45,081 nt of DNA from Streptomyces hirsutus (GTDB taxonomy: Bacteria > Actinomycetota > Actinomycetes > Streptomycetales > Streptomycetaceae), in assembly GCF_001418415.1 (NCBI RefSeq), contig NZ_LIQT01000057.1, forward strand, positions 1 to 45,081, read 5' to 3'. The translations under genes were made by a program, and so were the position numbers. Shown here piece after piece: positions 8,979 through 18,243 of the stretch. The notes under the pieces are model-generated. The model was not told where the DNA came from and did no database searches. It worked only from the letters and a program-made list of their open reading frames with translations. Numbering within the stretch: position 1 is the stretch's first letter; each line of letters opens with the position of its first letter.

Positions 8979-9102
8979 CATGTCCCCCCAATGCCCCATG
9001 GGCATCCAGCGCCAACGCGTCGTCCCGCACTTGAGCCGTGGCCTCGGATTCGGCCCACGGCCCGAAGCCGGGCATCCCGTTCCGTCACACGTCAGGAAAA
9101 CC

Positions 9103-11016
9103 GTGAAGATCAAGCGTGTCCGCATCGAGAACTTCTGCTGCCTGCGCAGCCTCGATGTCTCCTTCGACTCCATCACCTCGCTCATCGGCCCGACGGGCGT
9201 CGGCAAGTCCACCGTCCTGCGTGCTCTCGACTGGTTCTTCAACGGAGAGAAGGGCGGCACCCTCAGCGAGGAGGACGTCCACTCGGCCGCGGAGACCCAG
9301 CGGATCCGTGTGGAGGTCGAGTTCGACGGGCTCACCGATTCCGACCGCGCCGCGCTCGGCCACTACGCGCCGGAAGGCGTGGAGAGCCTGAGCATCTGGC
9401 GCACCTGGGAGAACGGGGAGGACCGCATCACGGGCAAGGCCCTGGCCTATTCCCCCTTCGAGCAGATCCGGCAGGGCACCGGAAGCCGGGAGAAGACCGC
9501 CGCGTACAAGGCCTTACGCGACAGCGACCCGGCACTCGACCTGCCCCCCGTCCGCAGCTGGGACAACGCCGAAACGGAGATGCGTTCCTGGGAGGCGAGG
9601 CACCGCGACCGGCTCACCGAAGCCGAGGTCGAGAGCACGCAGTTCTTCGGCTTCGCCGGCCAGGGAGTGCTCGGCAAGCTGATCGACTTCGTCTTCATCT
9701 CCGCCGACCTGCGGGCGTACGAGGAGACCGACGACAACAAAGCGTCCGTGGTGGGCCGGATCCTCGAGCACGCGGTCGACCGCTCAGAGGCGGAAGCCCA
9801 GTTCACGGCCATCGACGAGGACGCCCGGGCGGCGCGCGAGAAGGTGCACGAGGAGATCTACGCGCCAGTGCTCACGCATCTGTCCGGTGCCCTCTCCCAG
9901 GAGGTCGCCCGCTTCACCACCGGACGGCACGTCGTCGTCACCCCGACGGCCCAGGTCCCGAAGCGGACCAGGACCGCGTTCGCCGTCAACATCCGCGACG
10001 GAGCGGCCCTCACGCCGGTTCGGCGCCAGGGCCACGGATTCCAGCGCGCGCTGATCATCGCCGCGCTCCGGTACCTCTCGGAATGCCGCCGTCCCGAAAG
10101 CGGCACGCGTTCCCTGTTCCTGGCGATCGAGGAGCCCGAGCTGTTCCAGCACCCGGCGCAGACCAGGGTCTTCGCGCAGGTGCTGCGCAGCCTGGTCGAG
10201 TCGGCCGAGGACCAGACCCAGGTGATGTACGCGACCCACAGCCCGGTGTTCATCAACCCGAGCGACTACCGGCAGGTCCGCAGGCTGTACCGCGTCCCCG
10301 GCGGCGACCACCCCGAAGTGCATCTGTGGGAACTCACCGAAGCGCAGTTGCGGCAGTCGCTCGACGGATACGTGGAAGAGAAGTCGATCGCGCGGCGAGG
10401 GGCCACCCGCTATGTGAAGGACCTCGCCGAGGCACTGTTCGCCAACGTCACCGTCGTGGTCGAGGGCGTGACGGACGAAGGCATCCTCCTCGCCTTCGCC
10501 GAGCGTCAGGGGCTCAACCTCGGAGCCGAAGGCATCTGCGTGTTGAACGCCGAGGGCAAGGACAACATGCTCCTCTGCCACGCCATCCTCACCGGCTTCG
10601 GCGTGCACTGCTACCTCGTCTTCGACGCGGACACAGGGCCGAAGAACCAGGCCGGTCCGGCCAACGAGAGCCAGGAGAAAAGGGAGAAGAGGGATACGAG
10701 GCTTCGGGAGTCGAGCGGGAAGAACAAAAAGATCTTCGACTACCTGCGCGTTCTCACTGCGGCAAGCCCTTCGACCGTATCCGAAGCGAGTTACACGGTC
10801 TTCGAGGACGACCTCGAAACGTACCTCAAGGACGACTGGCCCGCGTGGACCGCCCGCTGCCAGGAGTTGATCAAGCAGGGTGCCGGCTACGTCCAGGGCA
10901 AGCACGTGCCGACGTACGCCGAAGCCGCGCGCACCGCCAACGGTGAGCCGAAGGTGCTGCACTCGCTGCTGGAAAACGCCATGGACCTGATCAGACAGCC
11001 GATGCCCCGGCCGTAG
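9103..11016 (+). CDS. OLD-family ATP-dependent nuclease (AAA/ABC ATPase plus TOPRIM)
   Basis: A 637-aa protein. The N-terminal ABC-type ATPase has Walker A GPTGVGKST (about 29-37), a Walker B-like IEEPELFQHP (about 341-350) and the switch-histidine segment YATHSPVFIN (about 376-385). A C-terminal TOPRIM domain has the conserved glutamate in VVVEGVTDEG (about Glu454) and the DxD motif in FDADTG (about 508-510). This is the architecture of OLD proteins, which include P2 Old and GajA of Gabija. GTG 9103 is chosen over the longer open frame because AGGAA precedes it by 4-5 nt and the family alignment begins at once with IKRVRIENF. It likely acts on phage or plasmid DNA. It is not directly adjacent to a GajB-like helicase; the UvrD-like gene lies about 4.6 kb upstream beyond the restriction enzyme. 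Confidence 0.88.
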   Translation: MKIKRVRIENFCCLRSLDVSFDSITSLIGPTGVGKSTVLRALDWFFNGEKGGTLSEEDVHSAAETQRIRVEVEFDGLTDSDRAALGHYAPEGVESLSIWRTWENGEDRITGKALAYSPFEQIRQGTGSREKTAAYKALRDSDPALDLPPVRSWDNAETEMRSWEARHRDRLTEAEVESTQFFGFAGQGVLGKLIDFVFISADLRAYEETDDNKASVVGRILEHAVDRSEAEAQFTAIDEDARAAREKVHEEIYAPVLTHLSGALSQEVARFTTGRHVVVTPTAQVPKRTRTAFAVNIRDGAALTPVRRQGHGFQRALIIAALRYLSECRRPESGTRSLFLAIEEPELFQHPAQTRVFAQVLRSLVESAEDQTQVMYATHSPVFINPSDYRQVRRLYRVPGGDHPEVHLWELTEAQLRQSLDGYVEEKSIARRGATRYVKDLAEALFANVTVVVEGVTDEGILLAFAERQGLNLGAEGICVLNAEGKDNMLLCHAILTGFGVHCYLVFDADTGPKNQAGPANESQEKREKRDTRLRESSGKNKKIFDYLRVLTAASPSTVSEASYTVFEDDLETYLKDDWPAWTARCQELIKQGAGYVQGKHVPTYAEAARTANGEPKVLHSLLENAMDLIRQPMPRP

Positions 11017-11398
11017 CACCTCTCCTTTCCCCCGGACTCGTTGCCGCGGCTCCCGTGTCCCCTGGTAGGACCGGCCCAGCCCGTTCTTGGCAGAAGCGGG
11101 GCCGAGGTGTCGGACCGGGGGTAAAAAGTGCTGGAGAAGGAACACCAGGGCCAAGGGCGGCACGTCAAATCTGTCCTGCCCGAGGTGCCCTGATACAGCC
11201 GTTGGCCCGGCTTCCGGTGATGCGGGCCAGGTCATCGATGTGGCCGAATACGGCATGCGGTGTTGATCGCGTCCACGGAGCCCCCGAGGATGGTCCTTCG
11301 GCCTTCCGCCGCAGGTGGTGAAGGCCGAGTGCGAGGCGGTCGGCGGAACGGGGGCTCTGCGTGCGGGCGGGTAAGGGCGCGATCGTGAGGGGTGCCGG
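11017..11398. other. Intergenic region without recognisable gene
   Basis: This 382-bp stretch separates the OLD and nSTAND genes. Both strands have short open frames but none shows family features or a good ribosome-binding site. I considered a transposase remnant near 11190-11330 but could not support it. It must hold the promoter of the downstream gene; no clear -35/-10 pair was found. Confidence 0.5.
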
Positions 11399-14300
11399 AT
11401 GAGGCACCGGATGCAGGTGGCGCTCCAAGTCATGCTGGCGCTCGTCGCCTGCCTGCTCGGCATCGCCACCAACTACGCCACCAGCACGGACGACGCGCCC
11501 TGGGCGTTGGAGTTGATCCGGCGGGGATCCGTACCGGCCATCGGGCTGCTGGTCGTGGCCATGGTGGTCGGGCAGGTCGTCGTGTACCGGCTGGAGAACC
11601 CTGCTCCCGCGCAGGCGGACTGGCCGCGCAACCGCATCCCGTATCCGGGTCTGGACGCCTACGACGAGGACGAGGCGGCGGTCTACTTCGGCCGGGAGGC
11701 TCAAGCCGCCGAGTTGACGCGCAGGCTGCACGCCACCGCGTCCCGCCCCGCCGACCGGTTCCTGTTGCTGACGGGAGCGTCCGGCAGCGGCAAGTCCTCA
11801 CTGGTGCGAGCCGGGGTGCTGCCCCGGCTGCGCCGACGCCGGTGGACGATCGTGCCGGCGTTCTCGCCGGGGTCGAACCCGCTCCACTCCCTGGCCGCGT
11901 CCCTGGCCGTGGCCGGTGGCGGCAGGGAGTCGGCCGATGTGGTGCTGCGGCGTCTGCGGCAGGGACCGGGGAACCTGGCGGCCGAGTTGTCCCGGCTGCG
12001 GGGCGGTCAGTTCCGGCGGGTCCTGCTCGTCGTCGACCAGTTCGAGGAGCTCGTCACCCTCGCGGGTGAGCGGGAACAGGCCCAGTTCCTGGAAACGCTG
12101 CACACGTGTCTCCGGCAGGAACCCTCCGTCCGGGTCCTGGCCACGTGCCGGGTGGACCTGCTGGGGCGTCTCCTCGGGACGGGGCATGCCCGGCTCCTGC
12201 AGCACCCGGTGGCGATCGGCACGTTGACCAGGGCCCAGCTCGCCCAAGTGGTCGAGCGGCCGGGTGCCCTGGTGGACATCTCGTTCGCTCCGGGTCTCGT
12301 CGAGACCATCGTGGACGACACCGGTACGGACGACGCGCTGCCTCTGCTCGCCTACCTTCTCCAGGAGCTGTACTTCGCCTGCGGCCCCGGCGGCACGGTG
12401 ACCGAGGAGGCATACCGGCAACTCGGAGGCGTGGCAGGGGCGCTGGCCCGGCAGGCGGACAACACCGTGGCTGCTCTCGCCGTCCCGGACGGCATCGAGT
12501 TCGCCCTGCGGGTGCTGCTGAAGTTCGTCACCCTGGAGGAGCGGGACCTCGCCCGCCGTCCGGTGCGGTTGTCCGAACTCACCGTCCAGGAGCGGTACGT
12601 GGTGGACGCGTTCATCGACGCACGCCTCATCCGGACCGACACGGCGGAGGGGACGGCAGCGGATCCGGGCGGTCGTGGGGACGCTTACGCCGAGGTGACG
12701 CACGAGGCGTTGTTCCGTCAGTGGGCTCCCCTGCGGCAGGAGGCGGAGGCCAGGGCGGAACGGCTGCGGGAGCGAGCCGAGCTGGAACGCTGGGCCGCGG
12801 ACTGGGAACGCTCCGGACGCAGCGTGGACTACCTCCTCACCGGAGAACGCCTCGCCGTCGCCCAGCGGTGGCTGGCCGCACTGGAGGAGGCCGGGCAGGC
12901 CTCGGCTCCCGCCCGCGCGATCGTCGACGCCTCGCAACGCCGGGACCTGGCCTTCCTCAGCCGGGTCTCCGACAGCATCGGCCGTCAGGTACTCGCGAGC
13001 GCGGAGACCGAGCCGGAGCAGGCACTGTTGCTCTCCCTGGCCGCGCTCGGCGAGTGCGCGCCGACGCCGGCCGCGCGGCGCGGGCTGCTGACGGCGCTCG
13101 CCGCCAGTCACCTCCGTACCCGGCTGGACGGGCATGCGGACACGGTCCGGGACGTCGCCTGGTCCGCCGACGGGCGCCTGCTGGCCACCGCGTCCCGGGA
13201 CGGTACGGCCCGGGTGTACGACGCGGAATCAGGGCGTTCGCTGTGCGTGCTGCCGTGCGACGGGGCCATGGTCGAGTCGGTGTCCTTCTCCCCCGACGCG
13301 ACCCGGCTGGCCACCGCCGGCCGCGACCAAGTCGTACGCGTCTGGGATGTCGCGTCCGGTGAACCGGTCCGGCAGCTCACCGGGGCCGGGGACATCGGAC
13401 GGCAGGTGGCGTGGTCGCCGGACGGGTTGTGGATCGCCGCCACGTTCAAGGACCAGGTGGCCAGGGTGTGGGAAGCCGACACCGGCCGTCTCGTGCACGA
13501 ACTGCGCGGTCACACGGGTGACGTGTGGGGCGTGGCCTGGTCACCGGACGGCTCGCGTCTGGCCACGGCCTCCCACGACCGAACGGTGATCGTCTGGGAC
13601 GCGGCCACGGCAGCGGCCACGACGACCCTGACCGGCCACACCGAGTTCGTGGAGGGCATCGCGTGGTCGCCGGACGGGGAATCGCTGGCCACCGGGTCCG
13701 GCGACCACACCGCCCGGATCTGGGACGCCCGCACGGGCGCGCTGCGGCTTCTGCTGCGCGGCCACACCGACTACGTGTGGAACCCGGCCTTCTCGCCGGA
13801 CGGCCGACTGCTCACGACCCCGTCGTCCGACCGGACGGTGCGTGTCGTCCGCACCGAGGACGCGAAGGAGGTCGCGGTGCTGCGCGGCCACACCGACACG
13901 GTGTGGACCGTCGTATGGTCACCGTCGGGCACGCGGCTCGCCACCGCGTCGACGGACGGCACCGCTCGGGTGTGGGACCTTCGGCCCCAGGGCGCCGAGG
14001 CCGTCCTGCTCCAAGGACACGAAGGGCCGGTGAACCAGGCCGTGTGGTCCGGTGACGGCAGCATCCTCGCCACCGCCTCGGACGACGGCACCGCGCGGAT
14101 CTGGAGCGCGGACTCCGGTGCGCCCTCCGGGCCGGTGACGGCGCTCGGCGAGCGGGTGTGGAGCGTGGCCTGGGCTCCGCACGGCGGGCGCATCGCCCTC
14201 GGCACCGCCGACGGACTGTTCCGCGTCGTGGACGGCGTCGGCCATACGGTGTTCGAGTTGCACGGCGAGCCCGTCGAGGGGTGCTCGTGGTCCCCGGACG

Positions 14301-14977
14301 CCCGGCGGATCGCGACCGGCGGCCACGACGGCACCGTACGTCTCCTGTCCGCCGTCGACGGTACGGAGTTGCGCAAACTGACCGGGCACCAGGACTGGGT
14401 GGGCCGCGTGGCGTGGTCACCCAGCGGGCGGAAGCTGGCCAGTTGCTCCGACGACCGCACCTGTCGCCTGTGGGACACCACCGACGGCACCCAGCTGACC
14501 GTGCTGCGCGGGCACGGCAACTACGTGGAAGACGCCGCCTGGTCCCCCGACGAGGAGCGGGTGGCCACGGCTTCCGGTGACTGGACGGCCGCCGTGTGGG
14601 ACGCGGCGACCGGCCGCCGCCTCGACGTGCTGAAGGGACACAAGGGCAGGGTCCGGGCCGTCGCCTGGTCGCCGGACGGCCTCCGTATCGCGACCGGATC
14701 GGACGACCGGACGGTCCGGCTCTGGTCCGCCACCACGTTCGAGGAATTTGCGGTCATCGGCGTCCACCGGGACAAGGTGACCTCGGTGGCATGGTCCGCG
14801 GACGGCACGCGCCTGCTCACCGCGTCCGCCGACGGCACCGCGCGCGTATGGCCGGCCGACCCCGACTACGACCGGCTGGAGGCACGGGCGCGCGGGCGGG
14901 TGTTTCGCACCCTGGACGCGGAGGAGCGGCGGCAGCACCTGCTGCCGCCGGACCCGGCTCCCGCAAGCGGTCAGTAG
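11399..14977 (+). CDS. Membrane-anchored nSTAND1-type ATPase with 14 WD40 repeats
   Basis: A 1192-aa STAND-class protein. Two hydrophobic helices (about 6-24 and 43-62) should anchor it in the membrane with the bulk in the cytosol. The ATPase follows: an entry motif PYPGLDAYDEDEAAVYFGRE, Walker A GASGSGKSS (126-134) and Walker B VVDQFEE (Asp near 213). After a helical region, 14 WD40 units run from about residue 575 to the end (repeating GHxxxVxxVAWSPDG...DGTARVWD), enough for two seven-bladed propellers. Such proteins sense a ligand through the repeats and oligomerise on ATP binding. Some act in anti-phage defence, others in signalling. GAGGGG precedes ATG 11399. Its end overlaps the convergent next gene by 7 nt. 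Confidence 0.85.
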   Translation: MRHRMQVALQVMLALVACLLGIATNYATSTDDAPWALELIRRGSVPAIGLLVVAMVVGQVVVYRLENPAPAQADWPRNRIPYPGLDAYDEDEAAVYFGREAQAAELTRRLHATASRPADRFLLLTGASGSGKSSLVRAGVLPRLRRRRWTIVPAFSPGSNPLHSLAASLAVAGGGRESADVVLRRLRQGPGNLAAELSRLRGGQFRRVLLVVDQFEELVTLAGEREQAQFLETLHTCLRQEPSVRVLATCRVDLLGRLLGTGHARLLQHPVAIGTLTRAQLAQVVERPGALVDISFAPGLVETIVDDTGTDDALPLLAYLLQELYFACGPGGTVTEEAYRQLGGVAGALARQADNTVAALAVPDGIEFALRVLLKFVTLEERDLARRPVRLSELTVQERYVVDAFIDARLIRTDTAEGTAADPGGRGDAYAEVTHEALFRQWAPLRQEAEARAERLRERAELERWAADWERSGRSVDYLLTGERLAVAQRWLAALEEAGQASAPARAIVDASQRRDLAFLSRVSDSIGRQVLASAETEPEQALLLSLAALGECAPTPAARRGLLTALAASHLRTRLDGHADTVRDVAWSADGRLLATASRDGTARVYDAESGRSLCVLPCDGAMVESVSFSPDATRLATAGRDQVVRVWDVASGEPVRQLTGAGDIGRQVAWSPDGLWIAATFKDQVARVWEADTGRLVHELRGHTGDVWGVAWSPDGSRLATASHDRTVIVWDAATAAATTTLTGHTEFVEGIAWSPDGESLATGSGDHTARIWDARTGALRLLLRGHTDYVWNPAFSPDGRLLTTPSSDRTVRVVRTEDAKEVAVLRGHTDTVWTVVWSPSGTRLATASTDGTARVWDLRPQGAEAVLLQGHEGPVNQAVWSGDGSILATASDDGTARIWSADSGAPSGPVTALGERVWSVAWAPHGGRIALGTADGLFRVVDGVGHTVFELHGEPVEGCSWSPDARRIATGGHDGTVRLLSAVDGTELRKLTGHQDWVGRVAWSPSGRKLASCSDDRTCRLWDTTDGTQLTVLRGHGNYVEDAAWSPDEERVATASGDWTAAVWDAATGRRLDVLKGHKGRVRAVAWSPDGLRIATGSDDRTVRLWSATTFEEFAVIGVHRDKVTSVAWSADGTRLLTASADGTARVWPADPDYDRLEARARGRVFRTLDAEERRQHLLPPDPAPASGQ

Positions 14978-15270
14978 CGCTGCTCGACCGTGCGGTCGTC
15001 GGTGTGCAGGAGGTAGTCGCCCGGGTCGAGGCCCATCGCCTTGCGCTCGGGCGACGCCCAGTACAGCGCGTTGCGCTCCGCGAAGGTCTCGGGCCCCTCG
15101 TAGGAGATCAACCAGATGAACTGGTTGCGTTCCCGGTCCGTCCAGGCCCCGCCGATCTCGAAGCCCAGCTTCAGCCGCAGCGGCACGATGTCACTGCGCC
15201 ACCGCTCCACCCAATCGTCGAGCAGCCCGTCGCGGACGGTGTACGTACGCAGCTGCGTGGTCCTGGGCAT
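14971..15270 (-). CDS. NIPSNAP-like family protein
   Basis: A 99-aa protein beginning MPRTTQLRTYTVRDGLLDDW. The pattern of an early strand (QLRTYTV), a helix with W, then IWLISYEGPETFAERNALYWASPERKA matches NIPSNAP/dimeric alpha-beta barrel proteins. The function of these small bacterial members is usually unknown. It may form a dimer that binds a small molecule or acts as an oxygenase-like protein. The open frame extends to 15555, but the start at 15270 fits the family. It converges with the WD40 gene and their ends overlap by 7 nt. Confidence 0.7.
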   Translation of the reverse strand: MPRTTQLRTYTVRDGLLDDWVERWRSDIVPLRLKLGFEIGGAWTDRERNQFIWLISYEGPETFAERNALYWASPERKAMGLDPGDYLLHTDDRTVEQRY

Positions 15271-15330
15271 CGAGCGGTTCTCCTGTCGAGTCGAGGCAAC
15301 CGGCAGACCACCCCGATGCCCCGCCCGGGC

Positions 15331-15730
15331 ATGCCGGAAGACCGGCCTGAGTGGCCGTTCCAACCGTACGCCAGAGGGCGCGTGCCCGACTGGGACGTCG
15401 ACAACCCGCTGGCGTTTGGAAAAGGGGGAGGCGAGGCGACTCGCGGAGGATTTCGGTCGTGGCTTGACCGATCGGTGGGACGAGTGGGCCTTTGAACTGG
15501 GTCTGTGGACAACTCCGTTCGTCACGGGCAGGTTCGGCTTCACCTGGCGCCCCACCGCGAGGGACGAGGACGGGCGTCAGATCCGCGTCGGCGGTAACTG
15601 GCCCATACTCGTCGACCCAGACACCGGCGCCTGTCGACTCGTGAAGGGGGCGAGCGAGTTCGCGGCGCTCAAGCAGCACATCGCCGGTTCGCAACACCCA
15701 CTGGGGCCTGTCCCTTTGACTTCACGCTGA
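15331..15730 (+). pseudogene. Frameshifted hypothetical gene (YrhB/Imm35-like tail)
   Basis: Two frames join to form one sensible protein of about 130 aa. The first frame begins at ATG 15331 (or 15316) with MPEDRPEWPFQPY and reaches DWDVDNPLAF at about 15418. The second continues with EKGEARRLAEDF and runs to the stop at 15728-15730. One extra G in TTTGGAAAAGGGGG would explain the break. The C-terminal segment GGNWPILVDPDTGACRLV resembles YrhB/Imm35-type immunity proteins, but this is weak. It could be a true pseudogene or a sequencing error in a homopolymer-rich spot. Confidence 0.55.
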
Positions 15731-15756
15731 TCGGGCCACGTGCGAGGGTAGCGGCC

Positions 15757-15999
15757 ATGCCACATCTTGGTCACCACCTCCGATCCTTCAGGTTCACGTT
15801 CGGGCTTGCCTCGACGTGCTTCACGGCATGCCGGGAGACAGGTGCCCCTGCTCTGGAGCACGCCTTGGCGGATGAGGCGACGCTCTGCGGCATCCCTCGG
15901 CGTCAGGTGACGGTCTACCGGCATCTGTTCGTCGCGAGGAGGTCCGGAAGGTGCTCGGACTGCCGGGCGCAGGCAGTCGACGCCACGGCCAGACCCTGA
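15757..15999 (+). CDS. Small hypothetical protein (80 aa)
   Basis: An open frame of 80 aa that I do not recognise. It is basic and cysteine-containing; the end has GRCSDCRAQ, a CxxC pair that could bind metal. The overlapping minus-strand frame looks less protein-like. There is no strong ribosome-binding site. It stands in a debris region, so it may be a remnant rather than a functional gene. Confidence 0.35.
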   Translation: MPHLGHHLRSFRFTFGLASTCFTACRETGAPALEHALADEATLCGIPRRQVTVYRHLFVARRSGRCSDCRAQAVDATARP

Positions 16000-16000
16000 G

Positions 16001-16108
16001 TCAGACATTCCCTGGCAAGTGGGCGACCTCAGCTTTCCGTGATCGCGCCCAGATCAAGACGGCTGCGAGGTGGAGTGCGCTCTCGTAGGCGATGGCGAGC
16101 TTGTCCGT
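16001..16108 (-). pseudogene. C-terminal remnant of an IS5-type transposase
   Basis: The minus strand reads DKLAIAYESALHLAAVLIWA and on to a stop at 16001-16003. This resembles the last helix of IS5-family DDE transposases (RYDKLAxxYxAxxxLAAxxxW). Only about 35 residues remain; no DDE motifs and no inverted repeats are visible. Confidence 0.4.
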
Positions 16109-16163
16109 CGGAGCCCACCGGCTCGACCGGCCATCAGACGGACGGCTCACGACTGCATCAGGC

Positions 16164-16367
16164 TCACATCGCTTCAAGCAAGGCCGACCACGCCGCCGAG
16201 CCGACCTTCAGCACGGGCCCGCCCTGCGCCACGCGCTTCGAATCACGCACATGTACGCCGCCGGCCGTAAGCGCGACCTCAACGCACTCTCCGCCCGACC
16301 CCGTGCTGTAACTGCTGACACACCAGGGCAGATTGGTGTCACCGTACGCCGTGTCTTCCGTGTTCAT
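16164..16367 (-). CDS. DUF397 domain protein
   Basis: A 67-aa protein with the DUF397 signature: W-C-V-S-SYSTGSGGECVEVA, then GGVHVRDSK, then a hydrophobic tail ending WSALLEAM. DUF397 proteins in actinomycetes are typically encoded just downstream of a Scr1-type HTH regulator (XRE plus DUF5753) and are thought to act with it. Here the start ATG overlaps the stop of the upstream partner remnant (ATGA), so translational coupling is expected. Because the partner is truncated, the pair may no longer work. Confidence 0.8.
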   Translation of the reverse strand: MNTEDTAYGDTNLPWCVSSYSTGSGGECVEVALTAGGVHVRDSKRVAQGGPVLKVGSAAWSALLEAM

Positions 16368-16588
16368 AGCTCTCCCAGCATCTTTTCGAGGAGCCCCAGG
16401 GACTCGCATGGCGTCAGGGCCTGAGCACGCAGGATGCCGTACTGCTCCTCGTACTCACGCACCGACCTCCGCTCGCTGAGGAGCCGGCTGTCGTTGCGTA
16501 CCTCAACGCTCGAAACGATCTTTTTAGGAGAAGAGGTGACCTTCTTCAGCAAAACAGACATGCCTCCGGTACAACCCTTCCTTTCCAT
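16364..16588 (-). pseudogene. Truncated Scr1-type (DUF5753) regulator, C-terminal piece only
   Basis: A 74-aa open frame whose last 35 residues (SVREYEEQYGILRAQALTPC... to the end) fit the C-terminus of DUF5753, the ligand-like domain of XRE regulators paired with DUF397. The HTH and most of DUF5753 are missing. The N-terminal 35 residues are lysine- and serine-rich and unlike the family, so they probably come from the junction. It overlaps the DUF397 gene by 4 nt, preserving the ancestral operon spacing. Confidence 0.55.
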
Positions 16589-16689
16589 GCAGCGTCAAAC
16601 AAGGCACTGAACATAGGAACCGGACCTATCCGGACACCCCCCCCCACGCCCCCGAGCCAGCCGGTCATACCTGAGCCAAGGAGCCGCTC

Positions 16690-18240
16690 ATGCGCAAGCA
16701 CCGCTCGGCCGCCGTCGCGGCGGCATCGTTTCTCCTCGTGACGGGCGCGGTCATCGCGACCGCTCCGAGCGCCTACGCCGGAACACCCGGCGGAACACAC
16801 GCCAACGACCGCAACACCGACTTCAACGGCGACGGATACGACGACGTGCTCATCGGCGCCCCCGGGGCGACGGTCGGCGGGCGCAAGGGCTCCGGCATGG
16901 TGACCGTGCAGTACGGCGGACCCAAGGGCATCGGCACGACCAGGGGCAAGGCCTTCAGCCAGAACTCCACGGGCGTCCCCGGCGCCGCCGAGACCGGTGA
17001 CAACTTCGGCAAGTCGCTGGCCACCGGCGACCTCGACGGCGACGGCTACGACGACGCGATCATCGGTATCCCCGGCGAGGACATCGGCACCGTCGCCGAC
17101 GCGGGCGCCGCGGTCGTCCTGTGGGGCACGCCGAAAGGCCTCACCGGATCGGCCGGCAACTGGCTGCAGTCCGACGACCTCACCACGGGCGGCAGGTTCG
17201 GCGCCTCGCTCGCCGCGGCCCGCTTCGACGACACCACTCCCGGCGACTCCCTCGCCGTCATGGACTCGGTCGGGCTGACGGTCTACACCTTCGAGCCCTC
17301 CCCCCAGCCCACCGCCAAGAGCGCGGACGCGCAGGCGCGGCGGCCGGTGCAGAAGTCGCGCACCACGCTCACCTCGCCTCCGCGTAAGACGCTCAGCAAG
17401 GCCTCCGCCGCCAACGCGCCGGGCATCCGGCCCAAGTCGATGACCACGGGCGACTACGACAACAACGGCTTCGCCGACCTGGTCGTCTCCGGCACCAGCG
17501 TGGGCGCCGAGCCGGGCCACGGCTGGTCGTACATCCTGCCCGGCACCGCGTCGAACGACGAGCCGCTGCCGATCACCGCGGTGCGCGGCGGCCCGGTCGT
17601 CGCGTCCGGCGACATCAACCGCGACGGCTACGACGACCTGGTCACCGGCGAGCCGCACAGCCCGGACGACGACGGCGAGAACATGACCGGCGGCGTGGTC
17701 GGCGTCTACTACGGCAGTGCGGACGGGGCGGCCGGCCGGGAGGGGCCGGGCACCCCTCCCGTGTGGTGGACCCAGAACTCGGCGGGCGTGCCGGGTACGA
17801 ACGAGCGGGGCGACGGCTTCGGCACCGACCTCTCCGTCGGCGACAGCAACCGCGACGGATACGCGGACGTGGCGATCGGTGTCGCGGGCGAGGACATCGG
17901 CGCCGTCGCCGACGCGGGCGCCGTCACGGTCCTGCGCGGCTCGGCCAAGGGCATGACGTCCACCGGCGCACTGTCCGTGAACCAGGGCACCGCGAAGGTC
18001 CCGGGCACCGTCGAGAAGGGCGACAAGTTCGGCGGCCAGGTCTCCTTCACCGACCCGAACAACGACGGCCGCTTCGGCCTGCTCGCCTCGGCACCCGGTG
18101 AGAACACGAACGACGGCTACGTCTGGGTGTTCTCCGCGGGCCGCTCGGGCCTGACCACCTCCGGCTCCTGGAACTACGGCCCGCGCGCGTTCGGCGGCCT
18201 GCCGACGGACGCGCTGTACGGGGCGGCGATCGACGACTAG
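16690..18240 (+). CDS. Secreted FG-GAP/VCBS repeat (integrin alpha-like propeller) protein
   Basis: A 516-aa protein with an N-terminal signal peptide (MRKHRSAAVAAASFLLVTGA through about residue 30, cleavage likely after AYA). Repeated FG-GAP units follow, each with a calcium-binding DxNGDGYDD-like loop: DFNGDGYDDVLIGAPG, DLDGDGYDDAIIGIPG, DYDNNGFADLVVSG, DINRDGYDDLVTGEP, DSNRDGYADVAIGVAG. These predict a beta-propeller with bound calcium outside the cell. An AGGAG-like site (CAAGGAG) precedes ATG 16690. The stop codon TAG directly abuts the IS630 element, and IS630 prefers CTAG-like targets, so the last residues may have been altered by the insertion. Confidence 0.88.
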   Translation: MRKHRSAAVAAASFLLVTGAVIATAPSAYAGTPGGTHANDRNTDFNGDGYDDVLIGAPGATVGGRKGSGMVTVQYGGPKGIGTTRGKAFSQNSTGVPGAAETGDNFGKSLATGDLDGDGYDDAIIGIPGEDIGTVADAGAAVVLWGTPKGLTGSAGNWLQSDDLTTGGRFGASLAAARFDDTTPGDSLAVMDSVGLTVYTFEPSPQPTAKSADAQARRPVQKSRTTLTSPPRKTLSKASAANAPGIRPKSMTTGDYDNNGFADLVVSGTSVGAEPGHGWSYILPGTASNDEPLPITAVRGGPVVASGDINRDGYDDLVTGEPHSPDDDGENMTGGVVGVYYGSADGAAGREGPGTPPVWWTQNSAGVPGTNERGDGFGTDLSVGDSNRDGYADVAIGVAGEDIGAVADAGAVTVLRGSAKGMTSTGALSVNQGTAKVPGTVEKGDKFGGQVSFTDPNNDGRFGLLASAPGENTNDGYVWVFSAGRSGLTTSGSWNYGPRAFGGLPTDALYGAAIDD

Positions 18241-18243
18241 GGA

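Noticed and set aside
8632..9102. N-terminal extension of the OLD gene starting MKALSIHKPW, resembling an ASCH domain opening
   Set aside because: Only the first ten residues look similar; the rest is Pro/Arg-rich, it spans the inverted repeats and hairpin, and a good ribosome-binding site lies before GTG 9103.
2348..11016. Gabija-like pair (UvrD helicase plus OLD nuclease)
   Set aside because: The two genes are separated by about 4.6 kb and another full gene on the opposite strand, and the helicase is longer with an unrelated N-terminus. True GajA and GajB are adjacent.
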